Positions 15,910 through 23,926 are shown, counted from the stretch's first letter. The stretch is 64,000 nucleotides of DNA from DAOUJW01 sp965218945 (GCA_965218945.1 OZ244718.1:1922001-1986000); one strand, 5' to 3'. The notes: generated by a model not told the origin, from the letters alone. Numbers and translations are program-made.

Positions 15910-16880
15910 GACAAATCCTCCTGGGCCTTTTTTGCGCCTCCAACCAGGCGAGTCAGTTTTGCCCTTGCGTTGGGGCGCGGCAGAAAATCCAGACCGCAGC
16001 TTGGGTTGATGTAGAGGCGGTCCGGCGAAACCGACCCGCTCACGCGCTTGATTGCCTCCGCGATACCCTCCACAGTCTCCAGCCTGGTGTTGCGGGCGTC
16101 AACTATGCCGCAGCCCAACTTCTTCTCCTGCGGAAGCTCACCGATAAGGTCGTAGTTGGCGGGCCCCGCCACGAAGTCAAGGCCAATTATATCGACGGGC
16201 AGGCTGAACAGCCGGCTGTGGATTCCCGTGGCGTCCCCGAAGATTGTGCACACGCCGGTCGTGGCGGTGACGCCGTCCGTAACGCCCTCAATGGCCTCTG
16301 CAAAGAGGTCGATGTCCTCCTTGTGCTTGAGAATAGACGGCTCATCGAACTGTATAACGGAGGCTCCCGCGCTCTGGAGAGCCTTGGCCTCCCGGTTCAG
16401 GATAGGCACAAGGTCCATGACGAGAGAGCGAAGGTCCTCGTAGCAGCCCAGCTGCGACAGCCTTGCCAGGCTGTAAGGCCCGGTGATGACGGCCTTGACG
16501 GGCCTCGCGCTATTGGCCGCGGCGAACTCGTAGTCCTTCACCGTGATGGCTCCGTTGGACTGCAATCTGTTCTCCGGTATGGGATGCCGGTAGTAGGTGT
16601 TGGTATCGAAGTACCGTATCAGGCCATTAACGGTGAAGCCCTTGATACCGCGGGCAATGTACGTCTGGCCGTCGTCCCACCGGATCTGGCCGTCCGTGAC
16701 CAGGTCCAGCCCGGAATCCACCTGGTCCTGTATGACCTCCTTGGTGACCTCCTCTTCAACCCGCTTCAACTCCTCCAGGGTGATGCGACTTTCATCGAAG
16801 CGGGAGATAGCTGTCCGGAGGCTGGGGGCCTTGGCGTCCGGAGAGATTTTGGGATAGTTCCCCACCATAGTTGTAATCAA
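15906..16880 (-). CDS. MetE-like methyltransferase (C-terminal catalytic half only), paralogue 1
   Basis: 324 residues. First gene of the pair, starting with TTG (16878-16880) with GGAG eight bases before it; the ATG four codons later is too far from that site. Shares the core-MetE layout with its neighbour: MVGNYPKI, GLDLVTDGQIRWDDGQ, ITGPYSLARLSQLG, VIQFDEPSI, IIGLDFVAG, GIVDARNT, YINPSCGLDFLP. However the zinc-ligand segment reads TGVCTIFGD, i.e. the His of His-x-Cys is Val, so zinc binding may differ from paralogue 2. The two may form a heterodimer, or this one may serve a different methyl acceptor. Confidence 0.82.
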   Translation of the reverse strand: MITTMVGNYPKISPDAKAPSLRTAISRFDESRITLEELKRVEEEVTKEVIQDQVDSGLDLVTDGQIRWDDGQTYIARGIKGFTVNGLIRYFDTNTYYRHPIPENRLQSNGAITVKDYEFAAANSARPVKAVITGPYSLARLSQLGCYEDLRSLVMDLVPILNREAKALQSAGASVIQFDEPSILKHKEDIDLFAEAIEGVTDGVTATTGVCTIFGDATGIHSRLFSLPVDIIGLDFVAGPANYDLIGELPQEKKLGCGIVDARNTRLETVEGIAEAIKRVSGSVSPDRLYINPSCGLDFLPRPNARAKLTRLVGGAKKAQEDLS

Positions 16881-16975
16881 TCCAGCTTCTCCTTTACTGA
16901 GTATTCGGGTGAATCAAGTCCAGCACACAAGCCCAATTTGAGCGCGCGGCTAGCTCACGTTGTACGGTCCTACTG

Positions 16976-17011
16976 AAAAAGCAGTCGGGTGCAGCCTGAG
17001 GCTCATCCCGA
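16976..17011 (-). promoter_or_regulatory. terminator-like hairpin in the metE-pair leader (possible attenuator)
   Basis: On the minus strand TCGGG and CCCGA (16985-17011) close a stem with an inner AGCC/GGCT helix, then CTGC and TTTTT (16976-16980). It lies in the roughly 160-base leader between the promoter and the TTG start. No known riboswitch consensus (SAM, SAH, cobalamin) could be matched by eye. Confidence 0.4.
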
Positions 17012-17047
17012 GCACGAGCAAGGGAAACGCCTGCCAAATGCCACTAG

Positions 17048-17076
17048 ATACTATCACGGCATGGCGAATGAGTCAA
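17048..17076 (-). promoter_or_regulatory. promoter for the MetE-like gene pair
   Basis: TTGACT (17071-17076), 17-base spacer, TAGTAT (17048-17053) on the minus strand; start near 17040, leaving a long untranslated leader of about 160 bases. Confidence 0.6.
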
Positions 17077-17137
17077 CGCGGGAAGCAGGGGGCGAACTAT
17101 TGCCGGATGTCCTCAGTGAAAGGGGAGATGGTAATCA

Positions 17138-17902
17138 TCAACGTGCTCGCCGGCTAAAGCATGCAATGCACGAGCATGCGAAATCTGTGGTGAGGTGAAC
17201 TAGGCCATGCAATGTCCCGCCGTCTTGATCGAATTTCGGTGCTATGCGGTCGAAATCCCTGGCTAATCCCGAGTTATACCGACCATACACTGCGTTTGCG
17301 CAGAAATCTGCGAACTGCAATAGACGGGTGTCGCGGGCAGGAGCGAAGAAGGGCACATCCGTTACATTGTGGAGAGAACCCCAACGGGTACCCGTTTCCC
17401 TAAGGCGGCCAGCCAAAAGTGAAAGGGTCTTGTCATAGCTCGATTGGGCTAACACTACCAGACCGCGTTGCTCTTCTTTCCCATCTGCTACCAAAGATTG
17501 GTTAGTGCGCCTCATAAACATATCAAACCTGCTCATGAGGTCCTCAAAAGCCCCCTCGTAAGGGTCTTCGTGGCGGATCTCCGCGTACCTCTTCTCCACA
17601 GCGCACGCAAACAGGATTCCTCTACGATTGCGTATCACCTCATAGATTCTGTCCTTCAGCTCGCTCCTTTGCTCACGAGTCAATTGCCCCCAGGGGACCT
17701 CCACTTCCTCACTGGCTCGAACTCGTAGCCTGGACGCATGGAAATAGACCGCCTCAGTTTCTTGAGGGGAATATTCCCTTTGCAAAGAATCTATGTCTTG
17801 AGCAAACCAATGAATTTCTCTCTCAAAAACAGCAAGGCCAGCTAGCACAAAATAGCTGGCCGCCGCGTGAGTTCCAGATTCGTCAAGATATAAGACGTAC
17901 AT
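17138..17902 (-). CDS. DUF3800 domain protein
   Basis: 254 residues. Opens with MYVLYLDESGTH and ends with LLQFADFCANAVYGRYNSG, the two blocks that define DUF3800; these acidic motifs resemble an RNase H-like active site, and the family is common near mobile and defence genes, but no reaction is established. FHASRLRV and RGLVVLAQSSYDKTL are also typical. Base composition is lower in GC than the flanking genes and its ATG has no good Shine-Dalgarno, both compatible with a transferred gene. It has its own strong promoter (17976-18004). Confidence 0.8.
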   Translation of the reverse strand: MYVLYLDESGTHAAASYFVLAGLAVFEREIHWFAQDIDSLQREYSPQETEAVYFHASRLRVRASEEVEVPWGQLTREQRSELKDRIYEVIRNRRGILFACAVEKRYAEIRHEDPYEGAFEDLMSRFDMFMRRTNQSLVADGKEEQRGLVVLAQSSYDKTLSLLAGRLRETGTRWGSLHNVTDVPFFAPARDTRLLQFADFCANAVYGRYNSGLARDFDRIAPKFDQDGGTLHGLVHLTTDFACSCIACFSRRAR

Positions 17903-17975
17903 TCAGTAAAATTAAGCGCAGCCGACGGATGACAGCCACCCTCGGGCTCAGCTAGCAGCCCTGCCGGCTATCACT

Positions 17976-18004
17976 ATAGTACAAAGTCATGACATACTTG
18001 TCAA
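17976..18004 (-). promoter_or_regulatory. promoter for the DUF3800 gene
   Basis: Consensus TTGACA (17999-18004), 17-base spacer, TACTAT (17976-17981) on the minus strand; start near 17969, 67 bases before the ATG. Confidence 0.55.
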
Positions 18005-18018
18005 CGAGTAGATGTATG

Positions 18019-18813
18019 CTAGGCATTATTTGAAATAAACTTCCCCTTCAGCCACTCCAGCGCAACTCCAATGGCCGTGGCCTCGCTGCGGAAGCGGTGC
18101 CCTATGCCCGGCAGCATCTGCATCTCCTTGCCGTCGCCGGCGCGCTCGAAGAGGGTGTAGACGCTGTCCGGTGACACCACGTCGTCGGCGTCTCCGTGGA
18201 GCAGGAGCAGAGGCCTGGGAGCCACCTTTCCAATCCACTCCGATGGGCTGAGCGCCACGCCCTCATTGGCCCACTCCTCCAGGGATAGTGGAAAGTCGGG
18301 GTCGCGGATAATGCCCATCGCCCTCATGCGCTCCACCGCCTCGGCGGGCTCAACGCGCGGCCTCGAGACTGCGGGGCCCGCAAAGGAGACGAGGCCTGCC
18401 ACCTCCGGGCGGTTGGCCGTTACGTAGATAGCGATGGTCGCCCCCATGCTGGAACCCAGCAGAATCACCCTCGCCGGGTCCACCTCCGGTCTCTCGATGA
18501 TCCAGGAGACCACCGCGTCCGCGTCCTGCGCCCAGCCAAGGGCGTGGAAGTTCCCGCCGCTATCGCCGGTGCCGCGGAAGTTGAATATCAGGGTCGCAAA
18601 GCCCTCCCAGGCGCACCACTCGGCCAGGCCCGGGTACTCAAGCCCCTCTCCCTCTGAAGCCGTATCCGACCCGCCGGTATCCGGTCGCGGCCCCGCGGGC
18701 ATCCCGTGGCATATAACTAGCGCCGGGTGCGGCCCCGGGCCGGGCGGCACAAAGAGCGTCGCGGCCAGGGATATGCCGCTGCTGTCCAACCTGTAGTCCT
18801 GTCGCGTTACCAA
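18019..18813 (-). CDS. alpha/beta hydrolase
   Basis: 264 residues, apparently active: nucleophile elbow GSSMG (about residue 120), acid in LLLLHGDADDVVSPDS, and histidine in PGIGHRFR. The oxyanion region is ICHGMPAG and FRGTGDSGGNF follows, as in dienelactone-hydrolase/acylaminoacyl-peptidase-like serine hydrolases. A 20-residue insertion rich in Gly/Asp/Glu after the oxyanion strand is typical of bacterial dipeptidyl-peptidase-like esterases. Start is TTG with AAGGAGG four bases upstream. Substrate unknown. Contrast with the dead homologue at 899-2263. Confidence 0.85.
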   Translation of the reverse strand: MVTRQDYRLDSSGISLAATLFVPPGPGPHPALVICHGMPAGPRPDTGGSDTASEGEGLEYPGLAEWCAWEGFATLIFNFRGTGDSGGNFHALGWAQDADAVVSWIIERPEVDPARVILLGSSMGATIAIYVTANRPEVAGLVSFAGPAVSRPRVEPAEAVERMRAMGIIRDPDFPLSLEEWANEGVALSPSEWIGKVAPRPLLLLHGDADDVVSPDSVYTLFERAGDGKEMQMLPGIGHRFRSEATAIGVALEWLKGKFISNNA

Positions 18814-18862
18814 AGCGCCTCCTTGGAAAAGTGAATGATCTGGGTGGATACGTCAATATCCT

Positions 18863-18915
18863 TTCCCTCGCTTGCGGGGGAAGGTCAGAGCCTGCCCCGT
18901 ACTTGATACGGGGAT
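18863..18915 (-). repeat. dispersed 53-bp repeat, copy 2
   Basis: Reverse complement of 14859-14911 with one mismatch. Contains CCCCGTA-CTTGA-TACGGGG and an imperfect TTCCCTCGC/GCGGGGGAA stem. Two copies only four kilobases apart, one running into a reading frame, suggest a small non-autonomous mobile or REP-like element. Confidence 0.85.
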
Positions 18916-18953
18916 AGGGGCATACTTAAGGGCGTTCTCACCCCCATCTCAAT

Positions 18954-18973
18954 CTTCCCCCTCGAGGGGGAAG
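18954..18973. repeat. perfect 20-bp palindrome
   Basis: CTTCCCCCTC followed directly by its reverse complement GAGGGGGAAG. Its TTCCC/GGGAA ends resemble those of the 53-bp repeat 38 bases away, so it may be a decayed part of the same element. Confidence 0.7.
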
Positions 18974-19100
18974 AGGTCTTCCTCTCTGGAGATTTGCCTC
19001 ATTATAGCATCGCTTTCCTGAACACCCTCGCTGTTTCCCGATACTGGCGCGGTAGCGTATAATCAAGTGCAGCCCAACATAGGGAGGAAGAAAAGAGCGC

Positions 19101-21701
19101 ATGACAACAGTCTCAGCCTATCGATTGCCCACCACCGTCCAGCCACTGAAATACGCACTCACTTTGACACCGGACCTGGACAGCTTCAGCTTCGCCGGAG
19201 AGGAGACCATAGAAATCCAGGTGACGGAGGCCACATCCAGCATCGCCGTCAACGCCATAGAGATTGACATCCTGGAGGCGCGGTTAGCCCTGGAGAACGG
19301 CGCGTCCCTGACCGCCCAGAACATCGCTCTGGACGAAGAGATGGAGACCGCAAGCTTTGACTTCGGCCAGGAGATACCGCCCGGGAACGCGACACTATAC
19401 ATAAAATTCAACGGGACTCTGAACGACCAGCTTCGGGGCTTCTACCGGAGCCAGTACACCGACCCGGAGGGTGAGCAGAGATACCTGGCCACCACGCAAT
19501 TCGAGGCCACTGACGCACGGCGGGCCTTCCCCTGCTGGGACGACCCCGCAGTCAAGGCTACATTTGACGTTACCCTGGTCGTCCCTTCAGACCTGGTGGC
19601 TATCTCCAACACGTTGATTGTAAGCGAGACTCCTGTGGAAGGAGACGCCAAGATAGTGCGCTTCGCCGAGACGCCGAAGATGTCCACGTACCTGCTGGCG
19701 TTCATCGTTGGCGACTTCGCCTCCGTGGAGGAGAGGGCCCCCAACGGGACGCTGGTGAGGGTCTGGGCCACGCGTGGCAAAGAGGAGCAGGGGCGATTCG
19801 CAGTGGAGAACGCCGTCGGGCTGCTGAACTACTTCAACAGCTACTTCGGCATCCCGTATCCCCTGGAGAAGCTGGACCACATAGCCGTCCCGGACTTCGC
19901 GGCGGGCGCAATGGAGAACTGGGGCGCAATCACCTATCGAGAGACCGCCTTGCTCTACGACCCCGAGAACTCCTCGGCGGCGACCCGGCAGCGAATCATG
20001 GAGGTGGTGTCCCACGAGATGGCGCACATGTGGTTTGGAGACCTGGTGACTATGGAGTGGTGGGACGACCTGTGGCTCAACGAGAGCTTCGCCTCCTGGA
20101 TGGGCGACAAGGCCGTCGACCACCAGTACCCGGAGTGGAATATGTGGACCCAGTTCGTCTTCCAGGACACCAACTCCGGTCTCAGCCTGGACGGACTGCG
20201 AAACTCCCACCCAATTGAGGCCAGGGTGGAGAATCCCGCGCAAATCCGGGAGCTCTTCGACGCCATCAGCTACAGCAAGGGCGGCGCCACTCTCAGGATG
20301 CTGGAGACTTTTCTGGGCGAGGAGACCTTCCAGAAGGGACTCCACGGCTACCTTTCCGCCAACCAGTACGCCAACGCCCGCACGGAGGACCTGTGGGCGG
20401 CCCTGGAGGAGGCCTCCGGCCAGCCCGTTACCGCCATTATGAACACCTGGGTCAAGCAGATGGGCTACCCGGTCCTTCAGGCTGAGACGCACAGGCACGA
20501 AGACGCCCGGCATATCGGGCTCAACCAGCGGCGGTTCCTGTACGACCACCTGCTGGACGAGGGCGAGGAAGACCCCACTCTCTGGCAGGTCCCTGTCAGC
20601 GTCGCCAAGGCAGGCGACTCCGACACGGCCTCCCTCCTGATGGACCAGCGGGACGCCGATGTGGAGGTGGACAAGGACGCCGGCTCCGAGGGCTGGGTGA
20701 AGGTGAACTCCGGTCAGACGGGGTTCTACAGGGTGAACTACTCCCCGGAGGACTGGTCCAGGCTCCAGGGCGCGGTGGAGGCGCTCGAACTTCCGGCCAT
20801 CGACCGGCTGGGGCTCCAGAACGACGCCTACGCCATGGTGCGCGCGGGCTTCCTGCCGGCCACCCAGTTCCTGTCCCTTGCCGAGGCTTACAAGGCCGAG
20901 GCGGACACTTCAGTGTGGAGCGACCTGGCCACAAACCTCCGCGGCATGGAGAACCTGCTATACGACGAGCCATGCATAGACCAGTACGAAGGTTTCGCGA
21001 GAGGGCTGTTCGAGCGCATTGCCAGGCAGGTTGGATGGGACGCCGGCGCGAACGAGGGCCACCTGGAATCCCTGCGCCGCGGGATTGTCCTGGGCCAGTA
21101 CGGGGCCTACGGAGACCCCGTGACCATCGCAGAGGCCAAGGGCCGCTTCGACAGGTTCCTGAGTGACCCGGCGTCCCTGCACCCCGACCTCAAAGGCGTG
21201 GTCTACGGCCTTGTGGCCCAGGAAGGGGACGAGTCCACCTACGACACGCTGTGGCGGCTGGAGAGGGAGGCGGACCTCCACGAAGAGCGCATGCGACTCC
21301 TGGGCGCGCTCACCCGTTTCCAGAGCAGTGAGCTCCTCCAGGATATGCTGGAACGCTCCCTCTCATCCGAGGTGCGTTCCCAGGACTCTGTGCTGGTGAT
21401 TGTGTCCCTGGCTGGCAACCGGCACGGGAAGGACCTGGCGTGGGAGTTCATCAAGGAGAACTGGGAGGAGCTAGACAGGAGGTACGGGCGCGGCGGCTTC
21501 GCCATAATGAGGCTGGTTGGGGTAACCGGCTCGTTCACCACGCCGGAGCGCGCCAGGGACGTTGAGGAGTTCTTCAACAGCCATCCGGCTCCCTCGGCGG
21601 AGAGGACCATTCAGCAGTCACTGGAGAGGATTAGATTGAACGCGACCTGGCTGGAGCGGAACCGGCAGGGCATCGCCGGCTGGCTCGCAGCGAGGGGCTG
21701 A
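19101..21701 (+). CDS. M1-family zinc aminopeptidase
   Basis: 866 residues. Removes N-terminal amino acids from peptides. The exopeptidase signature GAMENWG starts at residue 269, the zinc site HEMAH is at 305-309 with the third ligand in WLNESFA (Glu328), and the C-terminal half matches the ERAP1-like helical domain (GWVKVNSGQTGFYRVNY). No signal peptide, so cytoplasmic, working on peptides from uptake or protein turnover. GGGAGG lies 18 bases before the ATG and TATAAT at 19058-19063. It belongs to the ERAP/tricorn-interacting-factor group rather than to classical E. coli PepN, judging by ERAP1-type C-terminus. Confidence 0.93.
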   Translation: MTTVSAYRLPTTVQPLKYALTLTPDLDSFSFAGEETIEIQVTEATSSIAVNAIEIDILEARLALENGASLTAQNIALDEEMETASFDFGQEIPPGNATLYIKFNGTLNDQLRGFYRSQYTDPEGEQRYLATTQFEATDARRAFPCWDDPAVKATFDVTLVVPSDLVAISNTLIVSETPVEGDAKIVRFAETPKMSTYLLAFIVGDFASVEERAPNGTLVRVWATRGKEEQGRFAVENAVGLLNYFNSYFGIPYPLEKLDHIAVPDFAAGAMENWGAITYRETALLYDPENSSAATRQRIMEVVSHEMAHMWFGDLVTMEWWDDLWLNESFASWMGDKAVDHQYPEWNMWTQFVFQDTNSGLSLDGLRNSHPIEARVENPAQIRELFDAISYSKGGATLRMLETFLGEETFQKGLHGYLSANQYANARTEDLWAALEEASGQPVTAIMNTWVKQMGYPVLQAETHRHEDARHIGLNQRRFLYDHLLDEGEEDPTLWQVPVSVAKAGDSDTASLLMDQRDADVEVDKDAGSEGWVKVNSGQTGFYRVNYSPEDWSRLQGAVEALELPAIDRLGLQNDAYAMVRAGFLPATQFLSLAEAYKAEADTSVWSDLATNLRGMENLLYDEPCIDQYEGFARGLFERIARQVGWDAGANEGHLESLRRGIVLGQYGAYGDPVTIAEAKGRFDRFLSDPASLHPDLKGVVYGLVAQEGDESTYDTLWRLEREADLHEERMRLLGALTRFQSSELLQDMLERSLSSEVRSQDSVLVIVSLAGNRHGKDLAWEFIKENWEELDRRYGRGGFAIMRLVGVTGSFTTPERARDVEEFFNSHPAPSAERTIQQSLERIRLNATWLERNRQGIAGWLAARG

Positions 21702-21724
21702 GGGCGCCACCCGGACTTCGGCTA

Positions 21725-21752
21725 TTGCCCTTTATTGAGGCCGTGCTATAAT
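21725..21752 (+). promoter_or_regulatory. promoter for the cox-type FAD subunit gene
   Basis: TTGCCC (21725-21730), 16-base spacer, TATAAT (21747-21752) preceded by TGC (extended -10). Start near 21759, so the leader before the ATG at 21779 is about 20 bases. Confidence 0.6.
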
Positions 21753-21778
21753 GTTGCCAGACTATGAGAGGATGTGCC

Positions 21779-22657
21779 ATGCAAGATTTTGAATACGTAG
21801 CTCCGACCACCCTTGATGAGGCCGTCCGGTTGATGGCCGAAAGTGGCCCCAATGCCAAAGCCCTCGCAGGAGGCACGGACGTCATCGTCCAGTTGCGCGG
21901 CGGACGCTTCCAGATAGACCGCCTGGTGGACGTCAAAAAAGTCCCAGAGATGAACGAACTCTCCTACTCGGAGGCCAATGGCCTGACAGTGGGCGCCGCC
22001 GTTCCATGCTGCCTGGTCTACGAAAACGAGACCGTAATCGAGCATTACCCCGGTCTCGTGGATGCGGCTTTCCTTATCGGCGGAATCCAGATCCAGGCGC
22101 GGGCCACCCTTGGAGGAAACCTCTGTAACTCCTCTCCCAGCGGCGACACAATCCCGGCGCTTATGGCTCTGGGCGGGATCGCCGATGTGGCCGGACCCAA
22201 CGGTCGCCGGTCCATCCCCGTTGAGGAGTTCTGCACTGCCCCCGGTAGAAACCAACTTCAAGACGGCGAGTTGCTGGTGGGCTTGAACTTCCCAGCCCCC
22301 AAGCCCAACTCCGGAGCCGCCTTCCTGCGGTTTATACCCAGAAATGAAATGGACATCGCTATCGCAAACTCCGGGGTCTCAGTCGTCTTGGACGACGCCA
22401 AGGAGAAGGTCGTTTCGGCCAAGATAGCCGTGGGAGCCGTAGCTCCTACACCCAGGATGGCCCAGGCTGCCGCCGACGCAATGGTCGGGAAAGAGGCCAG
22501 CGAGGCTACCATCGAAGAGGCCGCTGAGGCCGCCAAGGCCGTGGCCAGCCCCATCAACGACATGAGGGGCACAGTCAAGCAGCGCATCCACCTGGTTGGC
22601 ATCCTGACCAAGCGAGCCCTGCGAACAGCAATTGCAAGAGCCAAGGGAGAGGAGTAG
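21779..22657 (+). CDS. FAD-binding subunit of a molybdenum hydroxylase (CoxM/XdhB type)
   Basis: 292 residues. Medium subunit of the xanthine dehydrogenase/CO dehydrogenase family, passing electrons from the Mo and 2Fe-2S sites to FAD. FAD-binding motifs are AGGTDVIVQLR (near residue 30) and TLGGNLCNSSPSGDTIPAL (near 110); the C-terminal part matches the CO_deh_flav_C domain. I prefer the ATG at 21779 (AGAGGA six bases before) over the in-frame ATG at 21764. The 2Fe-2S subunit follows after two bases, but no molybdopterin-binding large subunit is present on either side. Confidence 0.9.
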   Translation: MQDFEYVAPTTLDEAVRLMAESGPNAKALAGGTDVIVQLRGGRFQIDRLVDVKKVPEMNELSYSEANGLTVGAAVPCCLVYENETVIEHYPGLVDAAFLIGGIQIQARATLGGNLCNSSPSGDTIPALMALGGIADVAGPNGRRSIPVEEFCTAPGRNQLQDGELLVGLNFPAPKPNSGAAFLRFIPRNEMDIAIANSGVSVVLDDAKEKVVSAKIAVGAVAPTPRMAQAAADAMVGKEASEATIEEAAEAAKAVASPINDMRGTVKQRIHLVGILTKRALRTAIARAKGEE

Positions 22658-22659
22658 AT

Positions 22660-23136
22660 ATGGCAGAGAAGATCCACGTAAGAACCAACATCAACAATAC
22701 CGAAGTAGATTTCCTGTGCGAGAGCCGCCAGAGTCTTCTTGAGAGCCTCCGTGATATAATAGGACTGACCGGAGCCAAAGAGGGCTGCAACGACGGCAAC
22801 TGCGGCGCATGCACCGTCATACTTGACGGCAGAATCGTGGATTCCTGCTGCGTGTTGGGCGTTGAGGCTCAGGGCAAGACCATCACCACCATAGAAGGCG
22901 TGGCCACCCCCGAGGGGCTGCACCCGCTACAGCAGGCGTTCCTGGAAGAGGCCGCCCTCCAGTGCGGCATCTGCACTCCCGGCTTCATCGTGGCAGCCAA
23001 GAGTCTCCTGGACAGCGAGCCGGACGCCGACGAAGCCCGCATCCGCCACTGGCTGGCCGGCAACCTCTGCCGCTGCACAGGCTACGATAAGATCATCCGG
23101 GCGGTCCTGAAGGCGGAAGAGATAGCGAAGGCGTAA
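22660..23136 (+). CDS. 2Fe-2S subunit of a molybdenum hydroxylase (CoxS/XdhC type)
   Basis: 158 residues. Two 2Fe-2S clusters: a plant-ferredoxin-type cluster CNDGNCGACTVILDG plus a further Cys in DSCCVLG, and the helical-bundle cluster CGICTPG...NLCRCTGYDKI. Directly follows the FAD subunit (two-base gap) so the two are translated together. A complete enzyme would need the about 780-residue Mo-pterin subunit; the next gene is instead the ArsC/Spx-like gene. Substrate (CO, purine, aldehyde, aromatic acid) cannot be inferred without the large subunit. Confidence 0.92.
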   Translation: MAEKIHVRTNINNTEVDFLCESRQSLLESLRDIIGLTGAKEGCNDGNCGACTVILDGRIVDSCCVLGVEAQGKTITTIEGVATPEGLHPLQQAFLEEAALQCGICTPGFIVAAKSLLDSEPDADEARIRHWLAGNLCRCTGYDKIIRAVLKAEEIAKA

Positions 23137-23161
23137 AGCTTCAACTAAATGGAATCGAGCG

Positions 23162-23194
23162 AATGGCCTGCATCCCATAGGGATGCAGGCCATT
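23162..23194. other. 15-bp perfect hairpin after the 2Fe-2S gene
   Basis: AATGGCCTGCATCCC at 23162-23176 pairs fully with 23180-23194 around a three-base ATA loop. It starts 26 bases after the 2Fe-2S gene stop and lies 66 bases ahead of the selenoprotein-like gene. No T-tract follows on either strand, so it is more likely an mRNA end-stabilising or processing element than a classical terminator. Confidence 0.5.
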
Positions 23195-23259
23195 GCTGGA
23201 TATGCGCACCGGGACTTCCCCGGATACCATAGAAATCACACAGGATTGAGGTTGCAGAT

Positions 23260-23607
23260 ATGCCCAAAGCGACGTTGTACTGGTGGAGCCGCTGATCCAC
23301 CTGCCGCAAGGTGAGAGCGTGGCTCCACGAAAACGGTCTGGAAACTGAGGAGAGGGACTTCTTCCAGGAGAAGTTCACCGAAGATGAATTCCAAGAACTC
23401 CTTGGAGGGCGTAGAGCTGTGGATGTCTTCTCATGGAACAGCCCCTCATTCAAGGCCCTCGGCCGCCCGGCCGAAAGCCTCTCCGAAGAGGAACTGGTGC
23501 AGCTAATGCTCCAAGAGCCGCGTCTCATACGGCGGCCCCTGGTGGTGGTCAACGGGCAACTGGTGATCGGCGGTTCGCAGAAGGCGCTGGAGGCGGCGCT
23601 GGCTTAG
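23260..23607 (+). CDS. ArsC/Spx-family thiol protein with in-frame TGA at the catalytic cysteine (probable selenoprotein)
   Basis: Translating from ATG 23260 gives MPKATLYWWSR, then TGA (23293-23295), then STCRKVRAWLHENG and an intact ArsC/Spx-like remainder (RDFFQEKFTEDEF, SFKALGR, LVQLMLQEPRLIRRPLVVVNGQ) to a stop at 23607. The family motif is CxTCRKA, so the TGA falls exactly on the first redox cysteine, the position selenocysteine occupies in selenoproteins. The total of 115 residues equals the family's normal length, and both sides of the TGA are conserved, which speaks against a random nonsense mutation. GAGG lies eight bases before the ATG. A 5-bp hairpin (CACCT/AGGTG, 23298-23313) follows the TGA, with another at 23318-23329; whether either acts as a SECIS is undecided. 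Role: thiol reductase, arsenate reductase-like or regulatory. Confidence 0.75.
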
Positions 23608-23632
23608 GCCGTTCGGACTCCGTATTCTCGGA

Positions 23633-23926
23633 TTACTTGTAGAGCGGCCTGTTCAAATCGGTGGTGAAGGGATCTTGCGGCTGGTTGCTCTTCTTGCCCA
23701 GCTTCTTCAACTGGGAGATGGGCCACCAGACGGGAAACGTAGCAACCTTAATGAGAATCCCAATGAAGTGCACCACCGCTTCGATTACATGCATGCTGTG
23801 CCACATCACGTCTGTCAGGCCGCGGGAGGCGTCGCTGTGCTCGGGGAAAGACTTGGACGATGACACAGACATCATGGTGACCTGTTGATCCACGTCGGCC
23901 GAGTGTCCCCAGTGGAATGGGTTCAT
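23633..23926 (-). CDS. small protein of a tandem family (MNxF..PVWWP..TDLNRPLYK), member A
   Basis: 97 residues, function unknown. Third gene of a three-paralogue tandem. Starts MNPF; the hydrophobic centre (HFIGILIKVATFPVWWPIS) could lie in or on the membrane; then a lysine-rich stretch (QLKKLGKKSNQPQDP) and the C-terminus FTTDLNRPLYK. A strong AGGAGG seven bases before the ATG shows it is really translated. The middle N-terminal part differs between paralogues while the centre and the last ten residues are nearly invariant, which suggests a conserved partner for the C-terminal tail. Confidence 0.7.
   Translation of the reverse strand: MNPFHWGHSADVDQQVTMMSVSSSKSFPEHSDASRGLTDVMWHSMHVIEAVVHFIGILIKVATFPVWWPISQLKKLGKKSNQPQDPFTTDLNRPLYK

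Larger units (their letters stand above)
18814..19100. repeat. gene-free, repeat-containing gap
   Basis: About 290 bases between divergent genes. Holds copy 2 of the 53-bp repeat (18863-18915), a perfect 20-base palindrome (18954-18973), a TATAAT at 19058-19063 that may serve the aminopeptidase gene (weak -35), and a GGGAGG ribosome site. Nothing codes here. Confidence 0.6.

Noticed and set aside
16881..17137. SAM or cobalamin riboswitch upstream of the MetE-like genes
   Set aside because: None of the conserved boxes could be aligned; only a generic hairpin was kept.
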